Shown one piece after another: positions 27,216-36,720 of a DNA stretch of 61,413 bases; position 1 is the first letter of the stretch; every line of letters starts with the position of its first letter. The stretch is from assembly GCA_002315015.1 (NCBI GenBank), contig DCEX01000013.1:17131-78543 (forward strand), in the 5' to 3' direction. Source of the stretch: Faecalibacterium sp. UBA1819. Lineage in GTDB: Bacteria; Bacillota; Clostridia; Oscillospirales; Ruminococcaceae. A model generated the notes under the pieces. It worked only from the letters and a program-made list of their open reading frames with translations. It was not told the DNA's origin and made no database searches. The position numbers were made by a program, and so were the translations under genes.

Positions 27216-29147
27216 TTACTCTGCGTCTTCCTGCTCCTCGTCGGAGGGTTCCTCAACCAATGCCTTCATGGAAAGGCTGATGCGCTTTTTGTCGTAATCT
27301 ACATCAATCAGCTGCACTTCAACCTCCTGGCCAACGCTCAGCACATCGCCCACTTTTTCCACACGGTCGTGGGAAATCTCGCTGATGTGAACCAAGCCGT
27401 CGATGCCCGGCAGAATGCGCACAAATGCGCCAAACTTGGTCAAAGACACAACGGGAGCTTTGAAGGAAGTGCCAATGGGATACTCTGCCTTAAACTTCTC
27501 CCAAGGATTGTCCTCCGCCTTCTTGTAGCCGAGGGAAACCTTCTTATTCTCGGTGTCGAGATCTTTGACATAAACTTCGATGGTGTCGCCCACGTTTACC
27601 ACCTCAGACGGGTGCTTCACGCGGTCCCAAGACAGCTCGCTGATGTGAACCAAACCGTCCACACCGCCGATGTCAACAAATGCACCGTAGTTGGTCAGGC
27701 TCTTGACAACGCCGGTGTAGCGCTTGCCCACTTCGACGTCTGCCCAGAAAGCCTCGCGCTTTGCATCGGCCTCCTCAGCCAAAACCTCACGGATGGAGCC
27801 GACAATGTGGCGGCCCTCGCACTGCTTAATGCGCAGCTTGACGTTCTGCTTCACCAGCTTTGTGTAGTCCTCGCCGTGACGCAGGGTAGACTGGGAACGC
27901 GGCACAAAGACACGCACATTGTTCACCAAAACGACCAGACCGCCGGAGTTGGACTCCGAAACATAGCCGTCCATAATCTCACCGCTCTCAACAGCAGCAG
28001 CCACTTCCTCTTTGCCTTTGTTCTCATCAAAGCGCTTTTTGGACAGGTATACGATGCCTTCCTGGTCGTTTACTTTCGTCACGATGAGGTCGAGCTCGTC
28101 ACCCTTCTTGACCAAATCCTCCGCTTTTGCGGTGGGGTCATTAGTGAGTTCTTCCAGCTTGACGAAACCAGTGTGCTTCGTTCCGATGTCAACAGTAACT
28201 TCGTTGGGGTTCACCGCTGTTACGATGCCCTTTACAACCTTACCATTGTAAACCGGCTTCAACGAAGCCTCAATCATTTCCTCAAAGCTCAATTCCTCTT
28301 CACGAATTTCCTCGCTCATATTGCTCAGTACCTCCTCGATGATAGACGACGGCGTTGATGCCCCGGCTGTCACACCTACCGTTTGCACCCCTTGAAACCA
28401 TTCCGGCTGCAATTCCTGTGCGGTTTCCACCAGCACGGCGCGGGTATGCTTTGCGGCAACTGCGGCCAGCTTTTGGGTATTGGAGGAATGGCGCCCGCCA
28501 ATCACGATCATCAAATCGCATTGTTTGGCCAAACATTCCGCCTCATGCTGCCTCGCCCATGTTGCATTACATATTGTATCAAAAATTTTCGCGTTTGTAT
28601 ATAGCTTTTTTGTAAACTCTACGCATTCTTGCCACTTTTTCACCTCAAAAGTGGTTTGTGCAACCATAAAAATACCATTTTTGGTATTTTCTGGTGTTAA
28701 AATATTGGCAAGTTCCGTCAAATCCGAAAAAACCTGCACACGCTCTCCGGCATGTCCTACAATGCCCTGCACCTCGGGATGCGCCGCGTCTCCCGCCACC
28801 AGCAGCAGTGCGCCCTCCTGTTTTGCCGTTTCGGCAATGCGGTGAATTTTAGACACGAAGGGACACGTTGCATCATGTGCCGTGAGACCCTGCTGCGCAA
28901 TGGCATCGTAGATATTGCGCCCCACACCATGGCTGCGGATGACCAGTTCATATCCTTTGGGGACCTCGTCCACATGCTCCACAGTAACGGCGCCGCGCGC
29001 CTGTAAATCGGCAACACACTGGGGGTTGTGAATCAGCGGCCCCAGTGTTGCCACTTTTTTGCCCTGCTCTAACAGTTCATATGTCATTTTAACCGCACGG
29101 TTTACGCCGAAACAAAAACCGGCGGTTTTCGCCACTTGAATTTTCAT
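27216..29147 (-). CDS. ispH: IspH (HMBPP reductase) fused to four S1 domains
   Basis: A 643-residue fusion known in Clostridia. Residues 1-285 are 4-hydroxy-3-methylbut-2-enyl diphosphate reductase, the last MEP-pathway step, with cluster Cys in GFCFGVNRAV, DATCPFVSKIH and TICNATWARQ. Residues about 300-640 hold four S1 RNA-binding domains, the last two with the classic VDGLVHISELS and IDGLVHISEIS cores; the second (GYVSESNSGGLVVLV) is degenerate. The C-terminus is acidic. The S1 part may replace ribosomal protein S1. Its ATG overlaps the plsC stop by 4 nt. Confidence 0.95.
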   Translation of the reverse strand: MKIQVAKTAGFCFGVNRAVKMTYELLEQGKKVATLGPLIHNPQCVADLQARGAVTVEHVDEVPKGYELVIRSHGVGRNIYDAIAQQGLTAHDATCPFVSKIHRIAETAKQEGALLLVAGDAAHPEVQGIVGHAGERVQVFSDLTELANILTPENTKNGIFMVAQTTFEVKKWQECVEFTKKLYTNAKIFDTICNATWARQHEAECLAKQCDLMIVIGGRHSSNTQKLAAVAAKHTRAVLVETAQELQPEWFQGVQTVGVTAGASTPSSIIEEVLSNMSEEIREEELSFEEMIEASLKPVYNGKVVKGIVTAVNPNEVTVDIGTKHTGFVKLEELTNDPTAKAEDLVKKGDELDLIVTKVNDQEGIVYLSKKRFDENKGKEEVAAAVESGEIMDGYVSESNSGGLVVLVNNVRVFVPRSQSTLRHGEDYTKLVKQNVKLRIKQCEGRHIVGSIREVLAEEADAKREAFWADVEVGKRYTGVVKSLTNYGAFVDIGGVDGLVHISELSWDRVKHPSEVVNVGDTIEVYVKDLDTENKKVSLGYKKAEDNPWEKFKAEYPIGTSFKAPVVSLTKFGAFVRILPGIDGLVHISEISHDRVEKVGDVLSVGQEVEVQLIDVDYDKKRISLSMKALVEEPSDEEQEDAE

Positions 29148-29761
29148 AGACAGTTTCGGTTCTCCTCCAGAAGTTTTTCCATCTCATCGTGCAAAAGCGT
29201 TTTGCATTCCCGCAAGCGCGCTGCACTTTTTTCTTCCGCGAGCGCAATTTTTTCTGCCGGAATAGGTTTACCCACCACGATTGTCACACGTTCAAACGGC
29301 TTTATTTTTCCGCCTTTGTAAATAATGCGGCACGGCAAAATGTCCACATTGGCAGCGTCAGCCACCACAAACGCCCCGCTTTTCAGCCTTCCCAGGTTTC
29401 CGTCTTTCGAGCGCGTTCCCTCGGGAAAAATCAACAATCCGTGTCCGCGCTTGACGTCCTCAATTGCACGTTCAACAACGCCTGTATCGCCTTTTCCGCG
29501 ATGCACGGGAATGACGTTTACTCTTTTCAAAAACCAAGTCAATAAGGGATGAATCTCAAACAATTCTTCTTTGCCCATAATGACCATTCGCTTTCCATAA
29601 AAACGCGCAAGCACCAAAAACACGGGGTCAATGGCAAACACATGGTTGCACGCCATGACAAAGCCTCTGTCGTGAATCATGTTTTCTTTGCCGACCACTT
29701 TAATGCGAAACGCAAGATGCCACAATACCCACGCACCGGAAAGCACAATCCAATAAAACAT
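29144..29761 (-). CDS. plsC: 1-acyl-sn-glycerol-3-phosphate acyltransferase
   Basis: A 205-residue membrane-bound acyltransferase making phosphatidic acid. The catalytic NHxxxxD motif is CNHVFAIDPVF, and the substrate-binding motif is FPEGTRSKDG. One hydrophobic helix lies at the N-terminus. The frame reaches 29788, but the ATG at 29761 follows AAGGGCGG and begins 1 nt after the cmk stop, so the genes are coupled. Confidence 0.93.
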   Translation of the reverse strand: MFYWIVLSGAWVLWHLAFRIKVVGKENMIHDRGFVMACNHVFAIDPVFLVLARFYGKRMVIMGKEELFEIHPLLTWFLKRVNVIPVHRGKGDTGVVERAIEDVKRGHGLLIFPEGTRSKDGNLGRLKSGAFVVADAANVDILPCRIIYKGGKIKPFERVTIVVGKPIPAEKIALAEEKSAARLRECKTLLHDEMEKLLEENRNCL

Positions 29762-29762
29762 T

Positions 29763-30437
29763 TCAGCCGCCCTTTCGCTTTTGGTCAACTACATGACAAA
29801 GACGTCGGAACGCCTCGTCAAAATCACACTCGCTGGTATCCACCAAAACGGCGTCCTGCGCTTGGCACAGGGGCGACTGGGCGCGGTGCGTGTCTTCATA
29901 GTCGCGCTTTTCCACATCGGCAAGCACTTGCTCATACGTTGTTTGCTGGCCTTTTTCGCAAAGCTCCAAATAGCGGCGCTGTGCGCGCACGGCCGCACTT
30001 GCCGTCAAAAAAATCTTCACTTGTGCATTCGGCAAAACAACAGTTCCGATGTCGCGGCCATCCATGATAATATCCTCCTGCTGTGCCAAAGCACGCTGCC
30101 AATCCACCAGAAAAGCACGCACCTGCCCGCACGAAGAAACGCCTGCCGCACCCATTCCCACGGCCTCCTTGCGCACCTCTTGGGTGACGTCTTCGCCGTT
30201 CATATAAAGGTGCTGTTCCCCGTTTTCACAGCGCAGCTCCAAATAGATTTCCCGCAATAAGGGGACAACGTTTTCATGGTCTTTCGGCTCAATACCGCGG
30301 CGCATTGCATATAAGGCAATGGCGCGGTACATTGCACCGGTATCAATATAGAACAAGCCGTAATGCTGTGCTAATTTTTTTGCAAGGCTGGACTTTCCCG
30401 CACCGGAAGGCCCGTCAATTGCAACTGCAAAACTCAT
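29763..30437 (-). CDS. cmk: Cytidylate kinase
   Basis: Phosphorylates CMP and dCMP, 224 residues. P-loop GPSGAGKSS is at residue 9, with IDTGAMYRAIAL for the nucleoside site and IIMDGRDIGTVVLPNA. The start at 30437 is set by the family N-terminus MSFAVAIDGPSG; the open frame to 30515 is not used. cmk-plsC-ispH is a familiar clostridial order. Confidence 0.95.
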   Translation of the reverse strand: MSFAVAIDGPSGAGKSSLAKKLAQHYGLFYIDTGAMYRAIALYAMRRGIEPKDHENVVPLLREIYLELRCENGEQHLYMNGEDVTQEVRKEAVGMGAAGVSSCGQVRAFLVDWQRALAQQEDIIMDGRDIGTVVLPNAQVKIFLTASAAVRAQRRYLELCEKGQQTTYEQVLADVEKRDYEDTHRAQSPLCQAQDAVLVDTSECDFDEAFRRLCHVVDQKRKGG

Positions 30438-30475
30438 GATGGATAATTTCCTTTCTTTCTTATATGCCGTTTGTT

Positions 30476-31710
30476 TTAGTTTGATGCCTCGCCCCAATGC
30501 ATTGCTGCCGCCCATGCGGTTGCAAACGCAATGCCAAGGTTATACCCGCCGGTGTAAGCATCCACGTCCAGTACCTCACCCGCAAAATAAAGGCCGGGGC
30601 ACACCTTGCTTTGCATCGTTTTGGGGTCTACCTCTTTGACGGATACGCCGCCGCTTGTCACGACTGCGTGTGCCAAATCGCCCTTATCCTTTAACTCGAT
30701 GGGGAACGCCTTCATCAGTTCCAGCAAACGCCGCCGTTCCTCACGAGTAATCTGGTTTACTTTTTTGTGGGAGTCCACGCCCCACATGTCCAGCATGACA
30801 GGCTGCATGGAGGCCGGCAAAAGCTTGGTCAGGCAGTTTGCCGTTTCCTTGTTGGACAAAAGGGCAAAATCTTCCTTCACTCGCTTTTCCAGCTGTTCCG
30901 GCGTCAAGCCCGGCTTTAAGTCAATCGTCAGGCGATAGTCATATTTTTTTAGGTCGCGAATATGAGCACTTGCCGAAAGCACCAGCGGCCCCGACACGCC
31001 GAAATGCGTGAACACCATTTCTCCCATTTCGGTAAAACGAACTTTTTTGCCTTCCCACAGCGTCAAAGCCACGTTGCGCAGGGAAAGCCCCATCATCCGC
31101 TTTGCCACATTGCCGCGCTCCACCAGCGATACCAAGCTGGGTTCCGGCTCTACAATGGTATGCCCCGCCTGTTTTGCAAAGCGGTACCATCGCCCGTCGA
31201 GCCGGTCACCGGGTAGGAAACACCGCCCGTGGCCACCAAAACAGCCTGTGCCTCCATCGTGCGCCCATCGCTCAGCTTTACGCCGCAGCAGCGCCCGTCA
31301 CGCAGCACCAGCGCCTGCACCTCGGTATCTGTCAGAACCTTAGCGGGATGCGTCCATTCCAGCAAAGCATCCAAAATGTCCTGTGCGCGGTCACTTACGG
31401 GAAACACTCTGCGCCCGCGCTCGGTTTTCAGCGGCACGCCCAGCTCATTTTCAAACAGACTCATCACCTTAACCGGTGGACAGCCGGACAGCGCCGAATA
31501 CAAAAAACGCGGATTTCGGCGCACATGCTTTAAAAATTCATCCGGCTCACAATGGTTGACGACGTTGCAGCGTCCTTTGCCGGTAATCAGCAGCTTGCGG
31601 CCCGGAGACTGCATGTGCTCCAGCACCGTAACTTCATGCCCCTGGCGCACCGCTGCGCCCGCTGCAAACAGTCCCGCCGCGCCTGCGCCGATGATGATTA
31701 TTTTTGCCAA
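30476..31710 (-). pseudogene. HI0933/BaiN-like flavoprotein, broken by a frameshift
   Basis: An NAD(P)/FAD-dependent oxidoreductase of the HI0933 family in two frames: 31150-31710 (N-terminal, from a TTG after GGAG) and 30476-31135. The FAD motif is IIIGAGAAGLFAAGAAV, with GRKLLITGKGRCN and, at the C-terminus, LYFAGEVLDVDAYTGGYN. After ATGGVSYPVTGSTGDG the frame should continue YRFAKQAGHTIVEPEP, and exactly this is encoded in the next frame. One base is missing between 31186 and 31187. Joined, it would be about 411 residues, full length. Apart from this single break both halves look intact, so a recent mutation or a sequence error is likely. Confidence 0.88.
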
Positions 31711-31763
31711 ACATCATTCTCCTTTTCTGGTTTTCCGCTTATTCCTCCCGACAAGCGGCACGT

Positions 31764-32837
31764 TTACGAAAACAAATCGTCGGGATAAAGCGTGTGCATC
31801 GCCTCTGCGGTGCAGTGCATGCTGTCGTAGAAATCATTTTCGGTCAAGCCGCATTCCGCCGGGTCGTAAGAACCGGCCAGCGGTACATCCAGCTCACTCG
31901 CCAGCGCACGGAACACTTGTTCCGTCTGCAAAACGCCTTCATAGCCGCTGTTCTCTCGGGCCATTACCTCATAAAACTCCGGGTGAAACGGCGTCAGCAT
32001 CAGCGCCACCTCGCAGCCGTCCTGCTTCATTCGGCGCACAAATGCTTTCAGCTGGGTCAGAAGCTGGTCGGATATCCCGTCAAAATTGCGTGCAAATTCC
32101 GGCATCAGCTGCTTGACATCTTGTAAGTTTTGCCGCAAATACCCCGAGTCCGGCGTGCGGTAGTATACCCCGTAGCCATAGCTGCCATCCGCACGGCGCA
32201 TGTTGCTTTCTGCAAAAAATTGCGTGGTCGCCACGGGGTCACGCATCGCAATTTGCCCGCTCATCAAATAGTTTAAACTGCTTTGAAAATAGGGCACGGA
32301 AAAAATTTGCAATTTCTTTTCCAGCTTTTGCTGCAACAGCTGGTTATCGTCGGTTTGGATAGCCGTTAAGCCTTCTTCGTCACAAAAGGCAAGGTATCCT
32401 TCTGTCATAGCACGTTTCTCTTGCACCCCTTCGCTGATGAACCAGCTGTCGAGCACCAAAACCACACGCTTGGGAGAAAAGCCATTTTCACGCGCCAGTT
32501 CATACAGGGAGATACAGTCGCGCATATCCGCGCCCGTCATGCCCCCGCAAAAGGTATTCGGGTCGCCCGTCACGTCGGCGCTCAGCTGCATACTGTGCGA
32601 AGAACCCAACACCAATGTGTCAATCGGCTGTGTACGCAGCGGAAGATAGCACCGCATCAGTGCGCGGTCGTCCATATTGGCTAAGTTGGCAGCGTTTTCG
32701 CCGCGCGCCATAATCTCGGCCACCTTTTGCTCATAATCGTCCCGAATAACGTTGCCGGGGTCAGAATACCAGTTAATGCCCATAACCAAAAGCATCAGCG
32801 GCAAAAAGCAGGCGGCCGCCTTGATGATTCGTTTCAT
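31764..32837 (-). CDS. SGNH-type protein partnered with MBOAT
   Basis: 357 residues with one N-terminal membrane anchor (KAAACFLPLMLLVMGINW) and an extracytoplasmic domain. GSSHSMQL around residue 77 fits a nucleophile Ser, and FYDSMHCT near residue 340 fits the catalytic DxxH. Proteins of this kind (AlgJ/X, DltD, PatB types) finish acyl transfer started by an MBOAT protein. The adjacent gene is MBOAT, 12 nt upstream. The polymer acylated here is unknown. Confidence 0.78.
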   Translation of the reverse strand: MKRIIKAAACFLPLMLLVMGINWYSDPGNVIRDDYEQKVAEIMARGENAANLANMDDRALMRCYLPLRTQPIDTLVLGSSHSMQLSADVTGDPNTFCGGMTGADMRDCISLYELARENGFSPKRVVLVLDSWFISEGVQEKRAMTEGYLAFCDEEGLTAIQTDDNQLLQQKLEKKLQIFSVPYFQSSLNYLMSGQIAMRDPVATTQFFAESNMRRADGSYGYGVYYRTPDSGYLRQNLQDVKQLMPEFARNFDGISDQLLTQLKAFVRRMKQDGCEVALMLTPFHPEFYEVMARENSGYEGVLQTEQVFRALASELDVPLAGSYDPAECGLTENDFYDSMHCTAEAMHTLYPDDLFS

Positions 32838-32849
32838 GTCCGCCTCCTC

Positions 32850-34247
32850 TTAAAAGCCAAAGTAAATAAACGACGATGTGCCCATTTTGCCAAACGCCAA
32901 AACCAGCACTGCCACGCCATAGTACAGCGCCATGCGCGGCCAAACAGGCAGCGTGCGCATCCATGCGCCGGTGTGACAGCCCGCCTTTGCGGCACGCCAC
33001 TCCACCCACTCACATAAAACGATGCACACCAGCAGTAAAAGGCCGATCACACGTCCAATGCCCATGCTCTTTAAGGTTTCAATAACGGTTCCCGGCGCAA
33101 GCAGCGCTTCCAGCCATCCAAAGGGAAGGCGTGCATAGACGGTAAGGGCATCCGCCATGGTCGGTGCACGGAAAAACACAATGCAGCTGGTAAACAGCAG
33201 ATAAACCACCACAATTTGTACCACACGGCGAAATACCACAGCGCCCTTCGTGGGATTCTGCGGCCACAGACGCGCGCGCATCGGCCCCGTCCAACGGCCT
33301 ATCACCATGTAAACGCCGTTTAACAAGCCCCATACCGCAAAGCCCAAGCCGGAGCCGTGCCAAATACCGCTCACCAAAAACACAATCAGCGTGTTGCAGG
33401 CAGTGCGCACCGCACCACAGCGGCTGCCGCCAAGCGGAAAGTACAAATATTCCCGAAACCATCCGGTCAACGAGTTGTGCCATCTTGCCCAAAGGTCACG
33501 ATAATTGCTTGCGGCAAACGGGCGCGAAAAGTTTTCCATCACGGGAATGCCCAGTGTTTTTGCAATGCCGATGGCAATATCGGAATAACCCGAAAAATCG
33601 CAGTACAGCTGGTAGGAGTAAAGCAGCACTGCCAGCAGCAGATACGGACCGGTGTAGTGCTGCAAATCAGTAAACACAATATTTACAATGCCCGCCAGCG
33701 TATCGGCAATGACAAACTTTTTAAAAAAGCCCCACAAAATACGGGACATTCCTTGCGAAAATACTTCGTAGTCAAAGGGCTTTTCGTTCGCAATCACTTT
33801 GCCCAGCCCATCCCCGCGCTCGATTGGGCCGGAGGAGATCAAGGGAAAAAAGCTTGCAAAAGCAAAAAAATGAACGGGATTTTTGATGGGCGGATATTTG
33901 CGCCGGTACTGGTCAATTAAATAGCCCATCACCAAAAACGTGTAAAAGCTTACGCCCAACGGCATGGTACCCACAGCGTACTTAAACACACACAGGCCCG
34001 CCAGCGGGAGTCCCAAACCGGCCGCCAGCAGCGCTGCACGCTGCTTTGTCCGCTCCAGCAGCCATCCCGCGCCGTAGCTCCATGCGCACACCGCCAAAAG
34101 CCACAGCATATTCTTCCAGCCCGCCTGAATGTAAAATACTGCGTTGGCGGCCGCCACCAAGGGCACACGCCAGCGCACAGGCAAGCGATAATACAAAATG
34201 AGAAAAACAAGAAAAAACGCAATAAACTGCACAGACTGAAACGCCAT
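32850..34247 (-). CDS. MBOAT-family O-acyltransferase (AlgI/DltB group)
   Basis: 465 residues with about ten membrane helices. The invariant His is in FLVSGIWHGSGLGFAVWG. YCDFSGYSDIAIGIAKTLGI and FPLISSGPIERGD are typical of the AlgI/PatA group. It moves acyl groups across the membrane onto an extracellular polymer. ATG at 34247 follows GAGGGAGG. With the SGNH gene it forms a two-gene O-acetylation unit; dltA and dltC are absent, so D-alanylation is unlikely. Confidence 0.9.
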   Translation of the reverse strand: MAFQSVQFIAFFLVFLILYYRLPVRWRVPLVAAANAVFYIQAGWKNMLWLLAVCAWSYGAGWLLERTKQRAALLAAGLGLPLAGLCVFKYAVGTMPLGVSFYTFLVMGYLIDQYRRKYPPIKNPVHFFAFASFFPLISSGPIERGDGLGKVIANEKPFDYEVFSQGMSRILWGFFKKFVIADTLAGIVNIVFTDLQHYTGPYLLLAVLLYSYQLYCDFSGYSDIAIGIAKTLGIPVMENFSRPFAASNYRDLWARWHNSLTGWFREYLYFPLGGSRCGAVRTACNTLIVFLVSGIWHGSGLGFAVWGLLNGVYMVIGRWTGPMRARLWPQNPTKGAVVFRRVVQIVVVYLLFTSCIVFFRAPTMADALTVYARLPFGWLEALLAPGTVIETLKSMGIGRVIGLLLLVCIVLCEWVEWRAAKAGCHTGAWMRTLPVWPRMALYYGVAVLVLAFGKMGTSSFIYFGF

Positions 34248-34274
34248 AACGTGCCTCCCTCGTTGCAAAATAAC

Positions 34275-34307
34275 GCGGCATACATCGCATTATGCACTGT
34301 ATGCCGC
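34275..34307 (-). terminator. Terminator of the CCA-enzyme-like gene
   Basis: A perfect 10-bp stem, GCGGCATACA with TGTATGCCGC, is followed on the minus strand by GTTATTTTGC. It lies 17 nt after the stop at 34325. Confidence 0.75.
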
Positions 34308-34324
34308 TTTGTGCCTTACAAGGC

Positions 34325-35140
34325 TCATTGATATTGCTGTGCCAGCGTCAAAGCCATCATCTCCAAGGGAGGATACTGGTTCAGCTCCGGCGTTTTAATC
34401 ACGGTGTCGAGCAGCTGACGCACCACCCACGCTGCCTTTTTGTCGCGAATACCCAAAACCGCCAGCTGACCGGTGGTAATGGCGAGATCGCCCACACGGT
34501 AGGGGTCGCCCGAACGGTACAAGCGGTCAAACAGCTCTGCTTGCCCTGCCCAGCGCTCGTCCTTTAACTGCAAGGTGCGCACGGCTGCGCCGTAGTCAAA
34601 CTCCGGCATTGCACTGAGCATCATTTTCAAATCGTACTCATTATCGGGCAGCGTCTGCATCTCTGCAAGCTTGTCCATCGCCGCCAGCGTAGCCGCAAAA
34701 ACAGAAGAAAAGCCCAGCCGTTCACACACCGTGTTGTAATGAGAATTGCAAAGACGCAAAAAGCACCACCAGCGTGTTTCCATTGTGCAGGGCACCTTGG
34801 CCAAAATGCCCAGTTCCGGTGTCCCTTTTAAAATGCCGAACGGTGTCAGCGCCCCTTGCGCCACTAAGGGTGCAAGAGCCTGCGGACGAGACGACAGCAA
34901 AATATTTTGCAGCGCACCGCGCACCACGGGTGCCTGTACCTTTTTCACACCGTCAATGGCGGCTGCCGCCGCTTTATAAGTATCACTTTCAATCGCGCAG
35001 TTTCTTGCTGCCGCTGCCACAAATAACGCCAGCACACGCGCCGGAGACGCCTTGTAAAAATTGGCCGCATCAGGCATCACCCCGCGCAGCACGCCTTCCT
35101 CCAGCGTATACTCTCTTGATCTATCCTGTGTATGTTCCAT
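34325..35140 (-). CDS. CCA-adding-enzyme homologue lacking the nucleotidyltransferase head
   Basis: About 271 residues (a TTG 6 nt upstream is an alternative start). The sequence follows the neck-body-tail of class II tRNA nucleotidyltransferases: SPARVLALFVAAAARNCAIE aligns with the DPLRxLRAxRFAxxLGFxI neck helix, then AIDGVKKVQAPVVRGALQNI with the VSxERIxxEL helix. Near the C-terminus VGDLAITTGQLAVLGIRDKK and VVRQLLDTVI match the SLxDLxIxGxDLxALG tail. The GGxVRD, DxD and RRD elements of the head are absent, and the upstream 110 nt are a promoter region, not a lost 5' end. It may bind RNA or regulate. Assignment is by eye from motif order. Confidence 0.65.
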   Translation of the reverse strand: MEHTQDRSREYTLEEGVLRGVMPDAANFYKASPARVLALFVAAAARNCAIESDTYKAAAAAIDGVKKVQAPVVRGALQNILLSSRPQALAPLVAQGALTPFGILKGTPELGILAKVPCTMETRWWCFLRLCNSHYNTVCERLGFSSVFAATLAAMDKLAEMQTLPDNEYDLKMMLSAMPEFDYGAAVRTLQLKDERWAGQAELFDRLYRSGDPYRVGDLAITTGQLAVLGIRDKKAAWVVRQLLDTVIKTPELNQYPPLEMMALTLAQQYQ

Positions 35141-35174
35141 TTCCAAGTACGCCCCTTTTCCAGGTTTCCCCCCT

Positions 35175-35183
35175 ATTATACCA
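35175..35183 (-). promoter_or_regulatory. Extended -10 promoter of the CCA-like gene
   Basis: A perfect TATAAT preceded by TGG (extended -10) lies 30-35 nt before the start codon on the minus strand. No good -35 is seen, as is common for extended -10 promoters. Confidence 0.6.
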
Positions 35184-35224
35184 AAAAAAATCAGAATAGT
35201 GTTTATTTTTTTGAAATTTTTTTA

Positions 35225-35230
35225 TATAAT
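35225..35230 (+). promoter_or_regulatory. Likely -10 element of murC
   Basis: TATAAT on the plus strand lies 25 nt before the murC ATG in a very AT-rich stretch. The -35 is not clear. Confidence 0.5.
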
Positions 35231-35254
35231 ATTTTCTAAAGAGGTGAACGTGAT

Positions 35255-36628
35255 ATGAATGGATTCAACAGCAACCTATTAAACGGCAAAACAAAGCTTC
35301 ATTTTATTGGCATCGGCGGAAGCGGAATGTTCCCGCTGGTAGAAATTCTTCACGCAGTCGGCTATACCATTACCGGCTCGGATATGGGCGAAGGCGATAT
35401 TCTGGAGCGGGAACGCGCCATGGGCATTCCTGTTTTCCACGGCCATCGGGCAGAAAACGTGCGTGACACAGAGCTGGTGGTGTACAGCGCCGCCATCCCC
35501 CCTGAAAACCCCGAGCTTTTAGAAGCACAGCGCCTTGGTATTCCTGCCGTAGAACGCAGCGTGCTTTTGGGCTACGTTGCCAACACCTACCCCCACCCCA
35601 TCTGCATCGCAGGAACACACGGAAAAACCACCACCACCGCCATGACTTCGCAAATTATGATCAGCGCCGGTACCGATGCTTCGGCCATCATTGGCGGAAA
35701 GCTGCCGCTGATTGATGCCTACGGACGATACGGCGCCGGACGGGAAATTGTGGTGGAGGCTTGTGAGTATCACAACACGTTCCTGCATTTGATTCCGTAT
35801 GTATCCGTCATTTTAAATATTGACGCCGACCATTTGGAGTTCTTTGGCTCCATGGACAATCTAAAGCAGTCGTTCCGCCGCTTCGCGCTTCTCACCGAGC
35901 ACGCCATTGTGGCAAATCTCGACGACGCCAATACCCGCGAGGTGCTGAAAAGTGTTGACCGCAACGTTATCACTTTTGGCATTGATACCTCGGCGGAGTT
36001 TCAAGCGGTTCATGTAACCGAATATCGCCCCTCGTTCTTCTCGTTTGATGTGGTGGAAAGAGGGGTGCAAACGGCTCACATTCGGCTGTCTGTTCCCGGG
36101 CGTCACAACGTTTACAACGCCTTGGCCGCTTATGTTTGCGCTTCTATGTTCGGCTGTACCGCAGAACAATGCAAAGAGGGCTTGGAAGCATTCCGCGGCG
36201 CTGGCCGGCGCTTTGAAATTCTGGGGGAAAACAAGGGCGTTACGATTGCAGACGACTATGCGCATCACCCCACGGAACTGGAAGCCACACTTTCCAGCGC
36301 CATCAAAATGGACTACCGCAAGGTGTGGGCGGTCTTTCAGCCCTTCACTTATTCCCGCACGCAAATGCTGCTGGATGATTTTGCCCGCGTTCTTTCCATG
36401 GCGGATCATGTTGTGCTTACCGAAATCATGGGCAGCCGCGAAAAAGCAGAAGACTATGACATCCGCACGGAAGATTTAGCCAAAAAAATTCCCGGCAGTG
36501 TGTGGTTTTCCACATTTGAGGAAGTGACAGCCTATGTCATGGAACATGCACAGCCCGGCGATTTGGTGATTACTCTGGGCTGCGGCGATATTTACAAAGC
36601 TGCTAAAATGATGTTAAAAGCTGAATAA
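35255..36628 (+). CDS. murC: UDP-N-acetylmuramate-L-alanine ligase
   Basis: Adds L-Ala to UDP-MurNAc, the first peptide step of peptidoglycan synthesis in the cytoplasm. 457 residues. The N-terminal domain has HFIGIGGSGM, the ATP loop is AGTHGKTTTTAM, and ADDYAHHPTELEATL is typical of MurC. AGAGGTG precedes the ATG. It is a single plus-strand gene amid minus-strand operons, away from the dcw cluster, as is common in Clostridia. Confidence 0.97.
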   Translation: MNGFNSNLLNGKTKLHFIGIGGSGMFPLVEILHAVGYTITGSDMGEGDILERERAMGIPVFHGHRAENVRDTELVVYSAAIPPENPELLEAQRLGIPAVERSVLLGYVANTYPHPICIAGTHGKTTTTAMTSQIMISAGTDASAIIGGKLPLIDAYGRYGAGREIVVEACEYHNTFLHLIPYVSVILNIDADHLEFFGSMDNLKQSFRRFALLTEHAIVANLDDANTREVLKSVDRNVITFGIDTSAEFQAVHVTEYRPSFFSFDVVERGVQTAHIRLSVPGRHNVYNALAAYVCASMFGCTAEQCKEGLEAFRGAGRRFEILGENKGVTIADDYAHHPTELEATLSSAIKMDYRKVWAVFQPFTYSRTQMLLDDFARVLSMADHVVLTEIMGSREKAEDYDIRTEDLAKKIPGSVWFSTFEEVTAYVMEHAQPGDLVITLGCGDIYKAAKMMLKAE

Positions 36629-36642
36629 TCCACGTTCAAAGC

Positions 36643-36675
36643 CCCGCCTTGCAAGTTGTAAGGCGGGCTTTTCTT
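36643..36675 (+). terminator. Terminator of murC
   Basis: CCCGCCTT and AAGGCGGG form an 8-bp stem whose loop can pair further (GCAA with TTGT), followed by CTTTTCTT. It lies 15 nt after the murC stop. Confidence 0.85.
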
Positions 36676-36720
36676 GGAAGCTTGTTTTGAAATTTTTGCA
36701 GGTTTCTCTAAAAAATTGCA

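Noticed and set aside
27216..29147. IspH-S1 fusion as a novel gene
   Set aside because: This fusion is already known in many Clostridia.
31764..34247. DltB/DltD pair for D-alanylation
   Set aside because: No dltA or dltC is adjacent, and the MBOAT sequence resembles the AlgI/PatA group.
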